Source: JBKHYJ01 sp046565505 (lineage in GTDB: Bacteria; Acidobacteriota; Blastocatellia; UBA7656). From it: a DNA stretch of 64,000 bases. A program made the translations under genes and the position numbers. The first letter of the stretch is position 1; every line of letters begins with the position of its first letter. The stretch spans positions 1 through 64,000 of the forward strand of contig JBKHYJ010000099.1 of NCBI GenBank assembly GCA_046565505.1. Direction: 5' to 3'. Shown here piece after piece: positions 43,337-51,503 of the stretch. A model generated the notes under the pieces. That model was not told the origin of the DNA. It was given only the letters and a program-made list of their open reading frames with translations, and searched no databases.

Positions 43337-43789
43337 ATGAAGATGAGCATAATCAACCCCGCGAGCCTTGCCGGGCCCACCGGCTATAACAACGGCGTAC
43401 TGGTCGAAGGCGGCTCGTTGCTATTCGTGGCAGGACAGGTAGGCTGGGACCGCGAGCGCAGGATTATCAGCGACGATTTCGCGGACCAATTCGCGCTCGC
43501 GCTGGAGAACGTGCTCGCGGTGGTCCGCGAAGCCGGGGGCGACGCGACCAACGTGGCGTCGCTGCGAATCTACGTCACGGATAAGAAGGAGTACACGACG
43601 CGGCTCAAGGACGTTGGCTCCGCCTACCGCCAGCTCATGGGCAAGCATTACCCGGCCATGTCGCTCGTAGAGGTCGGGGCGCTCGTCGAGGACCTTGCGA
43701 AAGTAGAGATAGAAGCGATGGCTGTGATACAGGGCGGCGCGGCCGGGGCGCCACAGCCCGCTCCCGAAGCGGGCGGTGAAACGGAATGA
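43337..43789 (+). CDS. Rid-family protein (RidA/YjgF) lacking the catalytic Arg
   Basis: 150-aa YjgF/YER057c/UK114 trimer-forming protein. Core motifs VAGQVGWD (about 35-42), ENVLAVVREAGGDATNVASLRIYVTD and VEIEAMAVI are present. Where deaminating RidA has PARS, this has YPAMSLVEVG: the Arg that holds the imine substrate is Met. The Glu of IEIEA is kept. It therefore belongs to a Rid type without classical enamine deaminase activity. The gene overlaps the next by 4 bp (ATGA). A C-terminal Gly/Pro/Glu-rich tail of about 20 residues follows. Confidence 0.9.
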   Translation: MKMSIINPASLAGPTGYNNGVLVEGGSLLFVAGQVGWDRERRIISDDFADQFALALENVLAVVREAGGDATNVASLRIYVTDKKEYTTRLKDVGSAYRQLMGKHYPAMSLVEVGALVEDLAKVEIEAMAVIQGGAAGAPQPAPEAGGETE

Positions 43790-44601
43790 CCGCACATGCC
43801 GGCGAGATCAACCCTGCGAGTTTCTTGTACGAGGAGCGCGGCCCCGTCGCCGTCATTACGTTCGACCGGGCCGACCGCCTGAACTCGCTCACGTTTGAAG
43901 TCTACCGCGAGCTGACGGGCACGCTGGCCGCGCTGAGGTCTCGCGAGTCCGTGCGGGTAGTCGTCATCACGGGACGGGGCAAAGGCTTTTGCTCGGGCGG
44001 GGACGTGAACGACATCATAGGCGAGCTGTTCAGCCGCGACATCCTGGGGCTTCGTGAGTTCACGCGGATGACGTGCGAGCTGATCAGAAACATTCGCCTG
44101 CTTCAAAAGCCCGTCATCGCGTCGCTGAATGGGACGGTCGCGGGCGCGGGGGCGGTGATAGCCCTCGCCTGCGATTTGAGGATAGCGGCGGAGACGGCGA
44201 AGATCGCTTTCCTGTTCGTGAAGGCGGGGCTGGCCGGCGCCGACATGGGCGCGGCCTTCCTGCTGCCAAAGGTGGTCGGCCTGGGAAGGGCGACCGAGAT
44301 GCTCTACACGGGCGATTTCACGGGCGCGGAGGAAGCCGCGCGTATGGGGCTGTATAATAGAGTCGTGCCGCTTGACGAGCTTGAAGGCGAGACCATCAGG
44401 TGGGCGGAGCGACTCGCCGCCGGGCCTTGCTTCGCGATCGGTATGACCAAGGCCGCGCTCAACCGCGAGCTTCATATGAGCCTGGAAGCGGCTCTGGAAG
44501 CCGAATCCGAGGCACAGGCCCTCTGCATGCTCGACCCCGATTTCCGCGAGGCTTACGATGCTTTCACCCAGAAGCGGCCCCCGGAGTTTAACAAACGATG
44601 A
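43786..44601 (+). CDS. Enoyl-CoA hydratase/isomerase-fold protein without the two catalytic Glu
   Basis: 271-aa crotonase-fold protein. The CoA-binding oxyanion parts are recognisable (VVITGRGKGFCSGGD and SLNGTVAGAGAVIALACDLRIA). At the positions of the two hydratase Glu (144 and 164 of rat ECH) there are Val (in AGAVIAL) and Phe (in IAFLFVKAG). An Asp follows in AGADMGAAF, the place where dehalogenase or dienoyl-CoA isomerase Asp sits. So it likely catalyses a different CoA-ester reaction. It overlaps ridA-like gene by 4 bp. Confidence 0.9.
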   Translation: MTAHAGEINPASFLYEERGPVAVITFDRADRLNSLTFEVYRELTGTLAALRSRESVRVVVITGRGKGFCSGGDVNDIIGELFSRDILGLREFTRMTCELIRNIRLLQKPVIASLNGTVAGAGAVIALACDLRIAAETAKIAFLFVKAGLAGADMGAAFLLPKVVGLGRATEMLYTGDFTGAEEAARMGLYNRVVPLDELEGETIRWAERLAAGPCFAIGMTKAALNRELHMSLEAALEAESEAQALCMLDPDFREAYDAFTQKRPPEFNKR

Positions 44602-44725
44602 GCGCGGGGCGGAGGTAGAAGCGGGGGCGACCCGAAAGGGGTCGGGGACAGGGAAAGTATAGGGAGTCTTGACAGGTAATGCCCCCTGGCCCCGCCGCCC
44701 GCGCGCTCGCCGTCAGGAGTTTTTG

Positions 44726-45604
44726 ATGTCTTTCGGTTTAACGCGAGGAGAAGACGAAGAGCAATTGACTTATGCGGGATACCTGAAGGTGCGCGAGTTG
44801 ATCGCCCTTCAAGGGCTGCTCTCCGACCCGCCGCAGCATGACGAAACGCTCTTCATCATCATTCACCAGGTTTTCGAGCTATGGTTCAAGCAACTGCTCC
44901 ACGAGCTCGACACTATAATCGAGCGGCTCGACAGGGACGAGACGCTCGCGGCGCACAGGCTGCTGCGCCGCTGCATAGAGATCGAGCGGGTGCTGGTGAA
45001 TCAGGTCGGGATTCTCGAAACGATGACGCCTATGGATTTTCTCGCCTTCCGGGATCATTTGCGGCCCGCCAGCGGGTTCCAATCGTCCCAGTTCCGCGAG
45101 ATAGAGACGGTCTCCGGGTTAAAGGACCGCCGGTATCTGAAAAGCTATCAGCCGGGCTCCGACGAGTACGCGCGCATCGAGAGGCGGCTGGGGCAGCCGT
45201 CGCTCGGCGACGCTTTTTATGATCTGCTCAGGCGGCGCGGCTTCGACCTCCCGGCGGGCGATGGCGGCGGTGGCGCCCGGGCCCTTCATCACGAGCGGCG
45301 CGTGCGCGAGCTGATGCGCGTTTACCAGGAGGCGGACCAGCACTACGACCTGTTCCTGCTGGCCGAAAGTCTGGTCGAGTACGACGAGATGTTTACGCTC
45401 TGGCGGCAGCGGCATGTCAAGATGGTCGAGCGTATGATAGGCGGCAAGAGCGGCACGGGCGGCAGCGACGGCGCGGCCTACCTGATGAAGACCGTCGAGC
45501 GGAGCTTCTTCCCGGAGCTTTGGGAATTGCGTAATTACCTGGGCCACCCGGGCGCGGGTTGCCCGGTGGGCGGCGAAAGAGGGCCCGCGGAGGGCGCGGA
45601 GTGA
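44726..45604 (+). CDS. kynA: Tryptophan 2,3-dioxygenase
   Basis: 292-aa heme dioxygenase that opens the tryptophan indole ring to N-formylkynurenine. The distal His is in FIIIHQVFELWFKQLLHELD, the tryptophan-binding Arg in LRPASGFQSSQFREIE, and the proximal His in WRQRHVKMVERMIGGKSGTGGS. The length fits bacterial enzymes (about 280). ATG 44726 (MSFGLTRG) has AGGAGT 9 bp upstream. It begins a tryptophan-degradation unit with the aminotransferase-like gene that follows; the gap to the preceding gene is 124 bp. Confidence 0.96.
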   Translation: MSFGLTRGEDEEQLTYAGYLKVRELIALQGLLSDPPQHDETLFIIIHQVFELWFKQLLHELDTIIERLDRDETLAAHRLLRRCIEIERVLVNQVGILETMTPMDFLAFRDHLRPASGFQSSQFREIETVSGLKDRRYLKSYQPGSDEYARIERRLGQPSLGDAFYDLLRRRGFDLPAGDGGGGARALHHERRVRELMRVYQEADQHYDLFLLAESLVEYDEMFTLWRQRHVKMVERMIGGKSGTGGSDGAAYLMKTVERSFFPELWELRNYLGHPGAGCPVGGERGPAEGAE

Positions 45605-45682
45605 TGCGGAGATATGAGTCCAGGGGGGGAAGGGCGCGGGTGAAATTACTTCGCGCCCCAGAATAATTAACGTGAGGTGAAT

Positions 45683-46867
45683 ATGGACGAGCTTCTTGAA
45701 TGGCGAAAAGAGTTCCCGATACTCGATAACACGGTCTACATGATTTCTCACTCGCTGGGAGCGATGCCGCGCCGCACGCGCGACCGCCTCCAAGAATACG
45801 CGGACATGTGGGCGACTCGCGGCATTCGCTCATGGGAAGAGGGCTGGTGGATGATGCCAACGACTGTAGGCGACCTGGTGGGCAAGATCATCGGCGCGGG
45901 CGAGGGCGAAGTTGTGATGCACCCGAACGTCTCCATCTGCCAGTCGATCATCACCTCCTGCCTAAACTTTTCCGATCCCAGGCGCAATAAGATAGTCTCC
46001 GAGAGTTTGAACTTCCCGTCCAACCTCTACATCTACCATGCGCTGGAGCGGGATGGCGCCAGGCTGGTCGCCGTGCCCTCGGACGATGGCATAACGGTCC
46101 CGCTCGACCGCCTGCTTGAGGCCATCGACGAGGAGACGCTGCTCGTGAGCGTTTCGCACGTCATCTTCAGAAGCTCCTTCATACAGGACATCAAGGCGAT
46201 AGCGGACCGCGCACATGAAGTCGGGGCGATGGTCGTCGCGGACATCTATCAATCCGCGGGCACGGTGCCGCTCGACGTGCGGGAGGCGGGGCTCGATTTC
46301 GCGACGGGCGGGTCCGTGAAGTGGCTGTGCGGCGGGCCGGGCGCGGGCTACCTTTACGTGCGCCGCGATTTATGGCCGAAGCTTGAGCCGCAGCTCACCG
46401 GGTGGCTCGCGCACAAACACCCCTTCGCCTTCGAGATGGGCGCTAACGATTACGCGGATAATATCTACCGCTTCCTGAACGGGTCGCCTAACGTGCCGGG
46501 GATGTACGCGGCCATGTCCGGCTACGAGATCATAAATGAGGTGGGGGTCGAAAGGATAAGAGAAAAATCCGTCAGGCAAACGACTCGGTTGATAGGGCTG
46601 GCCGAGGAGGCCGGCTTCCGCGTCAATTGCCCGAAAGGCGCCAACGAGCGGGGCGGCACCGTGGTCATCGACGTGCCGCACGGGCCGCAGGTGACGACCG
46701 AGCTTTTGCGCAGAGATTTTCTAGTCGATTACAGGCCCGGCGCGGGCATAAGAGTCGCGCCCCACTTCTACTCGAAAGACGAAGAGTTGGAGCTGACCGT
46801 GCGCGAAATTAAAAAGATACTGGAGACCAGGGCCTACGAGCAGCATGCGGCGGCGCTCGCCCACTGA
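45683..46867 (+). CDS. Kynureninase-like class V PLP enzyme
   Basis: 394-aa PLP enzyme of the class V aminotransferase fold. PLP-lysine is Lys213 in GGSVKWLCGGPGAGYLYV, with Asp187 (VADIYQ) as pyridine-N partner. Residue SVKWLCGGPG and the position after tryptophan 2,3-dioxygenase suggest kynureninase (kynurenine to anthranilate and alanine), although similarity is to the broader family and the enzyme might use formylkynurenine or hydroxykynurenine. ATG 45683 has GAGG 5 bp upstream; GTG 45677 lies on that RBS. Kynurenine formamidase is absent from the window. Confidence 0.88.
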   Translation: MDELLEWRKEFPILDNTVYMISHSLGAMPRRTRDRLQEYADMWATRGIRSWEEGWWMMPTTVGDLVGKIIGAGEGEVVMHPNVSICQSIITSCLNFSDPRRNKIVSESLNFPSNLYIYHALERDGARLVAVPSDDGITVPLDRLLEAIDEETLLVSVSHVIFRSSFIQDIKAIADRAHEVGAMVVADIYQSAGTVPLDVREAGLDFATGGSVKWLCGGPGAGYLYVRRDLWPKLEPQLTGWLAHKHPFAFEMGANDYADNIYRFLNGSPNVPGMYAAMSGYEIINEVGVERIREKSVRQTTRLIGLAEEAGFRVNCPKGANERGGTVVIDVPHGPQVTTELLRRDFLVDYRPGAGIRVAPHFYSKDEELELTVREIKKILETRAYEQHAAALAH

Positions 46868-47082
46868 GATGGGCGAGCTGGCATCGGCGCACAGGTCGAA
46901 ATCCGCGGCTTGACCGATAGCCCGCGCGGCGGGCGATAGAGCGTATTGCCGGGCGAGCGGGCCGCCCGCCGGGTCACACCCTCGCGCGTTTCGCGGGCCG
47001 CGATTTATTCATGGACAATTAGACGCGCACCTGACAGAATGAGTCCCGTCGTTCAATCCCACGCATAAACGGTGACGCCGCT

Positions 47083-48600
47083 TTGAGCAAAGCCAGCCAA
47101 AACGTAGAGCCGCGCGCGGCGGACCTCAAGCGCGACCTGACGAAGCTTGAAAGCTACGCCACGATAATCGGGATACTGATAGGGTCGGGCATCTTCGTGG
47201 TGACGGGGGAGGCCGGGACGATCACGGGGCCAGCCGTGCCGCTCGTCTACGTCGCGCTGGCGCCGGTCGTGCTCGCGACCGCAATCGCCTACTCCGTCTA
47301 CCTTTCCACGCCGCTCGGGACGAGGCCGGGCGACGCTTACACTCACATCTCGCGCACGACGCGGAGCCATTACCTGGGCTTCATCGCGCTTTGGTTGAAG
47401 TGGCTCGCCTACGTGGGCGCGCTCGTCATCCTCTCCACGTCATTCGGCCGATACCTGAAATTCTTCTACCCGGACATGGACCGTGCCCTGGCGGATTTCT
47501 TGCCCTTCGGGCATGCCCTGCATGCGGCATACGGGTCGGGCCCGAGCCTGGGCGAAGCGGTCATCGCCACGGTCTCGCTGCTCTTTTTTTTCGCCTTCAA
47601 CCTGCTGGGGGTGAAATTCTATGGCTGGCTACAGACGGGCATGTTCGTCGTGCTCTGCGTCGCGATAGTCATCCTGGTAGTCCCGGGCCTGTTCGCCATT
47701 GACCTGAAAAACTTCTCGCCTCTCTTCCCTTACGGCATCGGGATATCGCACGCGCCCGAAGGCGACAGGGGATTTTTGGCCGCGCTGTCGCCGCTCTTTT
47801 TCTCCTACGGGGGCTTCGAGGGCCTGGCGCAGACGGCTGGGGAGACTAAGGAGGCGCGGCGGTCGCTCCCGATCATATTCATTAACGGCATACTGATTTC
47901 TATGGTGATCTTCTTCCTGATGTCTGTGGTCGCGTTCGGCGTCATGCCTTACGAGGAGCTGGCGAGGTCCAGCTACGCCATGTCGGACGCCGCGCGAAAG
48001 TTCCTGCCCTGGTGGGGCGGCGCGGTCGTGACCGTGGGGGCGCTGATGGCATTCGCCACCAGCCTCAACGCCACGCTCTTCGTCCCCACGCGGATACTTT
48101 ACATATTCGGCGAAGAGCGTATGATGCCGCTCGCCCTCGCGCGCATAAGCCGCCGCTCGCACATCCCGTGGATGAGCCTCGTCGTTAACACGGCAATCGC
48201 CCTGACGCTGATGTGGACCAAGAGCTTCAAGTACGTCCTCGACATCGTGCTGGTCGCGATGTTTCTCTACTACGGGCTGCACAGCGCGTCGCTGGCCGCC
48301 CTGCCTTATCTCAGGCCGGAGCTTTACCGGAAGGCGCGCGTCCGCCCGAGGCCGGCCGTGCTCGTATTGTGCGGGCTGACGTCGGTCGCCGCCATGGCCT
48401 ACCTGGCCTTCGTCACCGTCGCGAGCGACATACGGAAACAGCAAGACCTCTTGCCCGAGCAGCGCGGCTTGAGCGTCTGGCAGCTATTGATCTTATGGCT
48501 CGCGGTGGGGACGTTCCTCTACGCGGCGGGGCGCTGGCAGGGGCGGAGGCTCGGTTTTGATTACGAGGCGCGACTGTCGGCCGACTGGGTCGAAGATTGA
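47083..48600 (+). CDS. APC-family amino-acid permease
   Basis: 505-aa inner-membrane transporter with about 12 helices. Helix 1 has the typical unwound motif IGILIGSGIFVVTGEAG (27-43), and the TM6 region has PLFFSYGGFEGLAQTAGE. It could import tryptophan or another amino acid. The start is TTG 47083; RBS weak. It is transcribed with the tryptophan-degradation genes after a 215-bp gap. Confidence 0.88.
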   Translation: MSKASQNVEPRAADLKRDLTKLESYATIIGILIGSGIFVVTGEAGTITGPAVPLVYVALAPVVLATAIAYSVYLSTPLGTRPGDAYTHISRTTRSHYLGFIALWLKWLAYVGALVILSTSFGRYLKFFYPDMDRALADFLPFGHALHAAYGSGPSLGEAVIATVSLLFFFAFNLLGVKFYGWLQTGMFVVLCVAIVILVVPGLFAIDLKNFSPLFPYGIGISHAPEGDRGFLAALSPLFFSYGGFEGLAQTAGETKEARRSLPIIFINGILISMVIFFLMSVVAFGVMPYEELARSSYAMSDAARKFLPWWGGAVVTVGALMAFATSLNATLFVPTRILYIFGEERMMPLALARISRRSHIPWMSLVVNTAIALTLMWTKSFKYVLDIVLVAMFLYYGLHSASLAALPYLRPELYRKARVRPRPAVLVLCGLTSVAAMAYLAFVTVASDIRKQQDLLPEQRGLSVWQLLILWLAVGTFLYAAGRWQGRRLGFDYEARLSADWVED

Positions 48601-48709
48601 CGGGTCATCTTTATTCACCGCGACCGCCCGACGAGCACAAAGTTTTACGCCGCCCCCGGCTGACTCGCCTTTCATTCAATAATCTCTTTCACCTCTAATT
48701 TGAAAGTTG

Positions 48710-48737
48710 TTGACACTCATAACGAATGTGCTATTGT
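48710..48737 (+). promoter_or_regulatory. Sigma-70-type promoter of purH
   Basis: TTGACA at 48710-48715, a 16-bp spacer and TATTGT at 48732-48737. The leader to the purH start would be about 200 nt. Confidence 0.72.
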
Positions 48738-48874
48738 AAGCGCGTGGACAGGCGGACGATTTATTCGCCGCTAATCTAGACAAGAAAAGCTATTCAAATC
48801 ATTAATCCCATTTTCTGTTCCATAGCTTCTTTGCAAAAGTGATTAGCGATAAGGCTGATGCCATAACCAAACAA

Positions 48875-48925
48875 TGGCGGGCGGTGGTCGTCGTGAGCGG
48901 CGGACCTGCCCGCCACTTTAATTTT
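48875..48925 (+). promoter_or_regulatory. Terminator/attenuator-like hairpin in the purH leader
   Basis: Perfect 8-bp stem TGGCGGGC/GCCCGCCA (48875-48882 with 48908-48915), loop 25 nt, followed by CTTTAATTTT. It ends 20 bp before the purH start, so read-through could be regulated. Confidence 0.5.
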
Positions 48926-48944
48926 GGCCCGAGAGGTGTCGAGT

Positions 48945-50525
48945 TTGAAGAAGATTGAGCGCGCGCTCATCAGCGTGTCGGACAAGACTGGCCTGGTAGA
49001 TTTCGCCCGGCGGCTGGCGCGACGGTCAGTCGAGCTTGTTTCGACGGGCGGGACCGCGCGTGCGCTTAGGGACGCCGGCCTTGAGGTCCGCGACGTGTCA
49101 GACGTCACGGGGTTCCCTGAGATCCTCGGCGGGCGCGTGAAGACGCTCCACCCGAAAGTCCACGGCGGGCTGCTCGCCATCCGCGGCAACCTGGACCACC
49201 GGCGGGAGGTGGAGGAGAACGGCATAGAGTACATAGACATGGTGGTCGTGAACCTCTACCCGTTCCGCGAGACCGTGGCCCGCGAAGTCGTCTCGGTCGA
49301 AGAGGCCATCGAGAATATAGACATCGGCGGGCCTTCGATGATCCGGTCGGCGGCCAAGAATTTCGAGGATGTCGTGGTGGTCGTTGACCCGGCCGATTAT
49401 CAGGTCATCGCCGACGAGATGGACGGCAGCGAAGGCGAAGTGTCGCGCCTTACGCGCTTGAGGCTCGCCCGCCATGCTTTTGAAACGACGGCGCAGTATG
49501 ACGCCGCCATCTCGGAGTTCCTCGTCGGGTCGGTCCTGCTCGACGACGCGGGCGAAAAGCTGCGCGTAGAGAATTCGCCCGAACTCCCGGCCAGGTTCAC
49601 TCTTTTTGCCAAGAAGGAAATGGATTTGCGATATGGGGAGAACCCGCACCAGCGCGCCGCGCTCTACGCGCCGCAAAATTTAGGGGGAGGGGCCGGGAGG
49701 CCCGAAAAACTTCAAGGCAAGGAGCTGTCATTCAACAACCTCATAGACTTCGACGCCGCGTGGTCGCTGGTGTCGGAGTTTAAAGAGGCGGCTTGCGCGA
49801 TCATCAAGCACACGAACCCTTGCGGCGCAGCCACGGGGGCGGACGCGCGGGAGGCTTTCGAGAAGGCGAAAGCGACCGACCCCGTGTCGGCTTTCGGCGG
49901 CATCGTGGCTTTCAACCGGACCCTGAGTGACGCGGCGGCCCGGGCGGTGGCCGAGACTTTCTTCGAGGTCGTGGCCGCCCCGGATTACGAGCCGGCCGCG
50001 CTCGAAGCCTTGGCGTCGAAAAAGAACCTCCGCGTCATGCGGATGGGGGAGGGCGGGGTTGACGCGGTGCAATATGACATACGAATGATCAGCGGCGGCT
50101 TGCTCGTGCAGGACCGCGACCGTGGCACGCTCGACGAGGCTCGGCTTAGAGTCGTGACGGAGCGGGAACCGAGCGCCGAAGAGATGAGGGCGCTGCGATT
50201 CGCGTGGGTCGTCGCCAAGCACGTGAAGTCGAACGCGATTGTTTACGCGAGGGAAGGGCAGCTAGTCGGCGTCGGCGCAGGCCAGATGAGCCGTGTTGAT
50301 TCGGTGAAGATAGGGGCGATGAAGGCGCGGCTATCGCTCGAAGGGACTGTGCTTGCCTCGGACGCTTTTTTCCCTTTCAGGGACGGGGTGGACGAGGCCG
50401 CCCGCGCCGGCATCACCGCCGTGATTCAACCGGGCGGCTCTGTACGCGACCAGGAAGTAATCACTGCTGCAAACGAGCATAACCTGGCGATGGTCTTTAC
50501 AGGTATGCGCCACTTCAAACATTAA
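48945..50525 (+). CDS. purH: Bifunctional AICAR transformylase/IMP cyclohydrolase
   Basis: 526-aa enzyme doing the last two steps of IMP synthesis. IMPCH domain begins KIERALISVSDKTGLVDFA (2-20) with STGGTARAL; the transformylase domain has the catalytic Lys-His pair in CAIIKHTNPCGAA (near 280). The C-terminus ends VFTGMRHFKH, as in all PurH. The start is TTG 48945 with GAGAGG 9 nt upstream; a TTG at 48924 would add seven family-less residues. The repeat-protein gene begins 24 bp after the stop. Confidence 0.97.
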   Translation: MKKIERALISVSDKTGLVDFARRLARRSVELVSTGGTARALRDAGLEVRDVSDVTGFPEILGGRVKTLHPKVHGGLLAIRGNLDHRREVEENGIEYIDMVVVNLYPFRETVAREVVSVEEAIENIDIGGPSMIRSAAKNFEDVVVVVDPADYQVIADEMDGSEGEVSRLTRLRLARHAFETTAQYDAAISEFLVGSVLLDDAGEKLRVENSPELPARFTLFAKKEMDLRYGENPHQRAALYAPQNLGGGAGRPEKLQGKELSFNNLIDFDAAWSLVSEFKEAACAIIKHTNPCGAATGADAREAFEKAKATDPVSAFGGIVAFNRTLSDAAARAVAETFFEVVAAPDYEPAALEALASKKNLRVMRMGEGGVDAVQYDIRMISGGLLVQDRDRGTLDEARLRVVTEREPSAEEMRALRFAWVVAKHVKSNAIVYAREGQLVGVGAGQMSRVDSVKIGAMKARLSLEGTVLASDAFFPFRDGVDEAARAGITAVIQPGGSVRDQEVITAANEHNLAMVFTGMRHFKH

Positions 50526-50549
50526 CTATAACAAGGAGGGAACTCAGAA

Positions 50550-51320
50550 ATGGACAACGAGGACATGATCCGGCAAGGCGGCTATCAACCGGGTGACGAC
50601 ATTGATAGCGGTGTGACAGGCGGCGGGGCTGGTGAAGAAGGGGGCGGGACCGACGATGCAGACACAGGCATGCCCGGTGACACACCGACTTCTGAATCCG
50701 GCGGCGCGGCCGGCGGCGGCGGGACCGGCGGAGTGACCGGAGGCAACGGCGAAGGGGCGGCGGGCCGGGGCGGCTCGGGGCGTAGTCGCACCAGCGGCGG
50801 AGGCGGCAAAGCCGGCGGCTCATCCAAGGGGGGCGCGAAGGGCGGTTCTAAGGGCGGCGCGAAGGGCGGTTCCAAAGGAGGCGGTGCGAAGGGTGGTGCC
50901 AAGGGAGGTACTAAAGGTGGGGGCTCTAAAGGGGGAGCAACAGGCGGCTCTAAGGGCGGTGGCGCTAAAGCCGGCGCATCCAAAGGCGGCGCTAAAGGCG
51001 GCGGCGCTAAAACCGGCGGCGCTAAAACCGGCGGTGCGAAAGGCGGCGCTAAGGGTGGAGCCAAAGGCGGCGCAGGCAAAGGCGGTGCTAAGGGCGGCGC
51101 GGCTAAAGGGGGCTCAAAGGCAGGCGCTACAAAAGGCGGCGCGGCAAGTAAGGGCGGTGCAAAAGGCGGCGCTAAGGGTGGAGCCAAAGGCGGCGCAGGC
51201 AAAGGCGGTGCTAAGGGCGGCGCGGCTAAAGGGGGCTCCAAAGGCGGTGCGAAAGGCGGAGCCACGAAAGGCGGAGCCACGAAAGGCGGCGCGGCGAAGG
51301 GCGGAGCCAGGAGGAGGTAG
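50550..51320 (+). CDS. KGGA-repeat, histone-H1-like protein
   Basis: 256-aa low-complexity protein. Residues 1-75 are acidic and Gly-rich (DDIDSGVTGG, GEEGGGTDDAD). From about residue 86 to the end the protein is 4-residue KGGA/KGGS/KGGT repeats, ending in RRR, with almost no hydrophobic residue. Composition recalls bacterial H1-like (HctB/AlgP) and Lys-rich nucleoid proteins; Gly spacing is denser than Ala/Pro-rich H1. It might bind DNA or RNA through regularly spaced Lys. GGAGG upstream of ATG 50550, 24 bp after purH, so it likely shares the purH transcript. No folded domain is visible. Confidence 0.75.
   Translation: MDNEDMIRQGGYQPGDDIDSGVTGGGAGEEGGGTDDADTGMPGDTPTSESGGAAGGGGTGGVTGGNGEGAAGRGGSGRSRTSGGGGKAGGSSKGGAKGGSKGGAKGGSKGGGAKGGAKGGTKGGGSKGGATGGSKGGGAKAGASKGGAKGGGAKTGGAKTGGAKGGAKGGAKGGAGKGGAKGGAAKGGSKAGATKGGAASKGGAKGGAKGGAKGGAGKGGAKGGAAKGGSKGGAKGGATKGGATKGGAAKGGARRR
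51039..51238 (+). repeat. 123-nt tandem duplication within the KGGA gene
   Basis: The 77-nt stretch 51039-51115 is identical to 51162-51238, a shift of 123 nt (41 codons). Flanking positions are silent variants (TCA AAG against TCC AAA), so it is a recent in-frame duplication. The whole region is further made of 12-nt units. Confidence 0.9.
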
Positions 51321-51342
51321 GGATAACACTGTTGAGAATAAT

Positions 51343-51376
51343 GGCGGCGGATGAAAGCCCCTCGCCATCCGCCGCC
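51343..51376 (+). terminator. 11-bp perfect GC-rich hairpin after the KGGA gene
   Basis: Stem GGCGGCGGATG/CATCCGCCGCC (51343-51353 with 51366-51376), 12-nt loop. It is 22 bp after the stop; there is no T run, so termination is possible but unproved. Confidence 0.55.
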
Positions 51377-51446
51377 GCTGATGATTAGGACCTTGGGACT
51401 CCTTGGCGGGGTCGAAAGACCCTTTGCGAGTAACGTCGTTGTGATT

Positions 51447-51468
51447 CTCTCATTCTAAAGAACGAGAG
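51447..51468. promoter_or_regulatory. Operator-like palindrome upstream of the second H1-like gene
   Basis: Near-perfect inverted repeat CTCTCATTCT-aa-AGAACGAGAG (51447-51468), one mismatch, 35 bp before the start codon and upstream of the RBS. The 2-nt centre suggests a protein site, not a hairpin. Confidence 0.45.
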
Positions 51469-51503
51469 TTTAAAGTCTGATCACACCGAAGAGGAGAATG
51501 TAA

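Larger units (their letters stand above)
48601..48944 (+). other. 344-bp intergenic region before purH
   Basis: No gene seen. It holds the promoter at 48710-48737 and a hairpin at 48875-48925 just before the purH RBS. Confidence 0.6.

Noticed and set aside
48738..48944. ZTP or purine riboswitch in the purH leader
   Set aside because: The hairpin and T run are real, but I could not find the conserved ZTP (pfl) or purine core segments; only an attenuator-like hairpin is claimed.
50585..51280. Long minus-strand frame rich in Pro, Ala and Leu (PPLAPP) opposite the KGGA gene
   Set aside because: It is forced by the 12-nt repeat of the plus strand; it has no RBS, and the plus-strand frame has a strong one.
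50822..51320. CRISPR-like direct repeats in the KGGA gene
   Set aside because: Repeats are 12-nt codon units inside an open frame without spacers.
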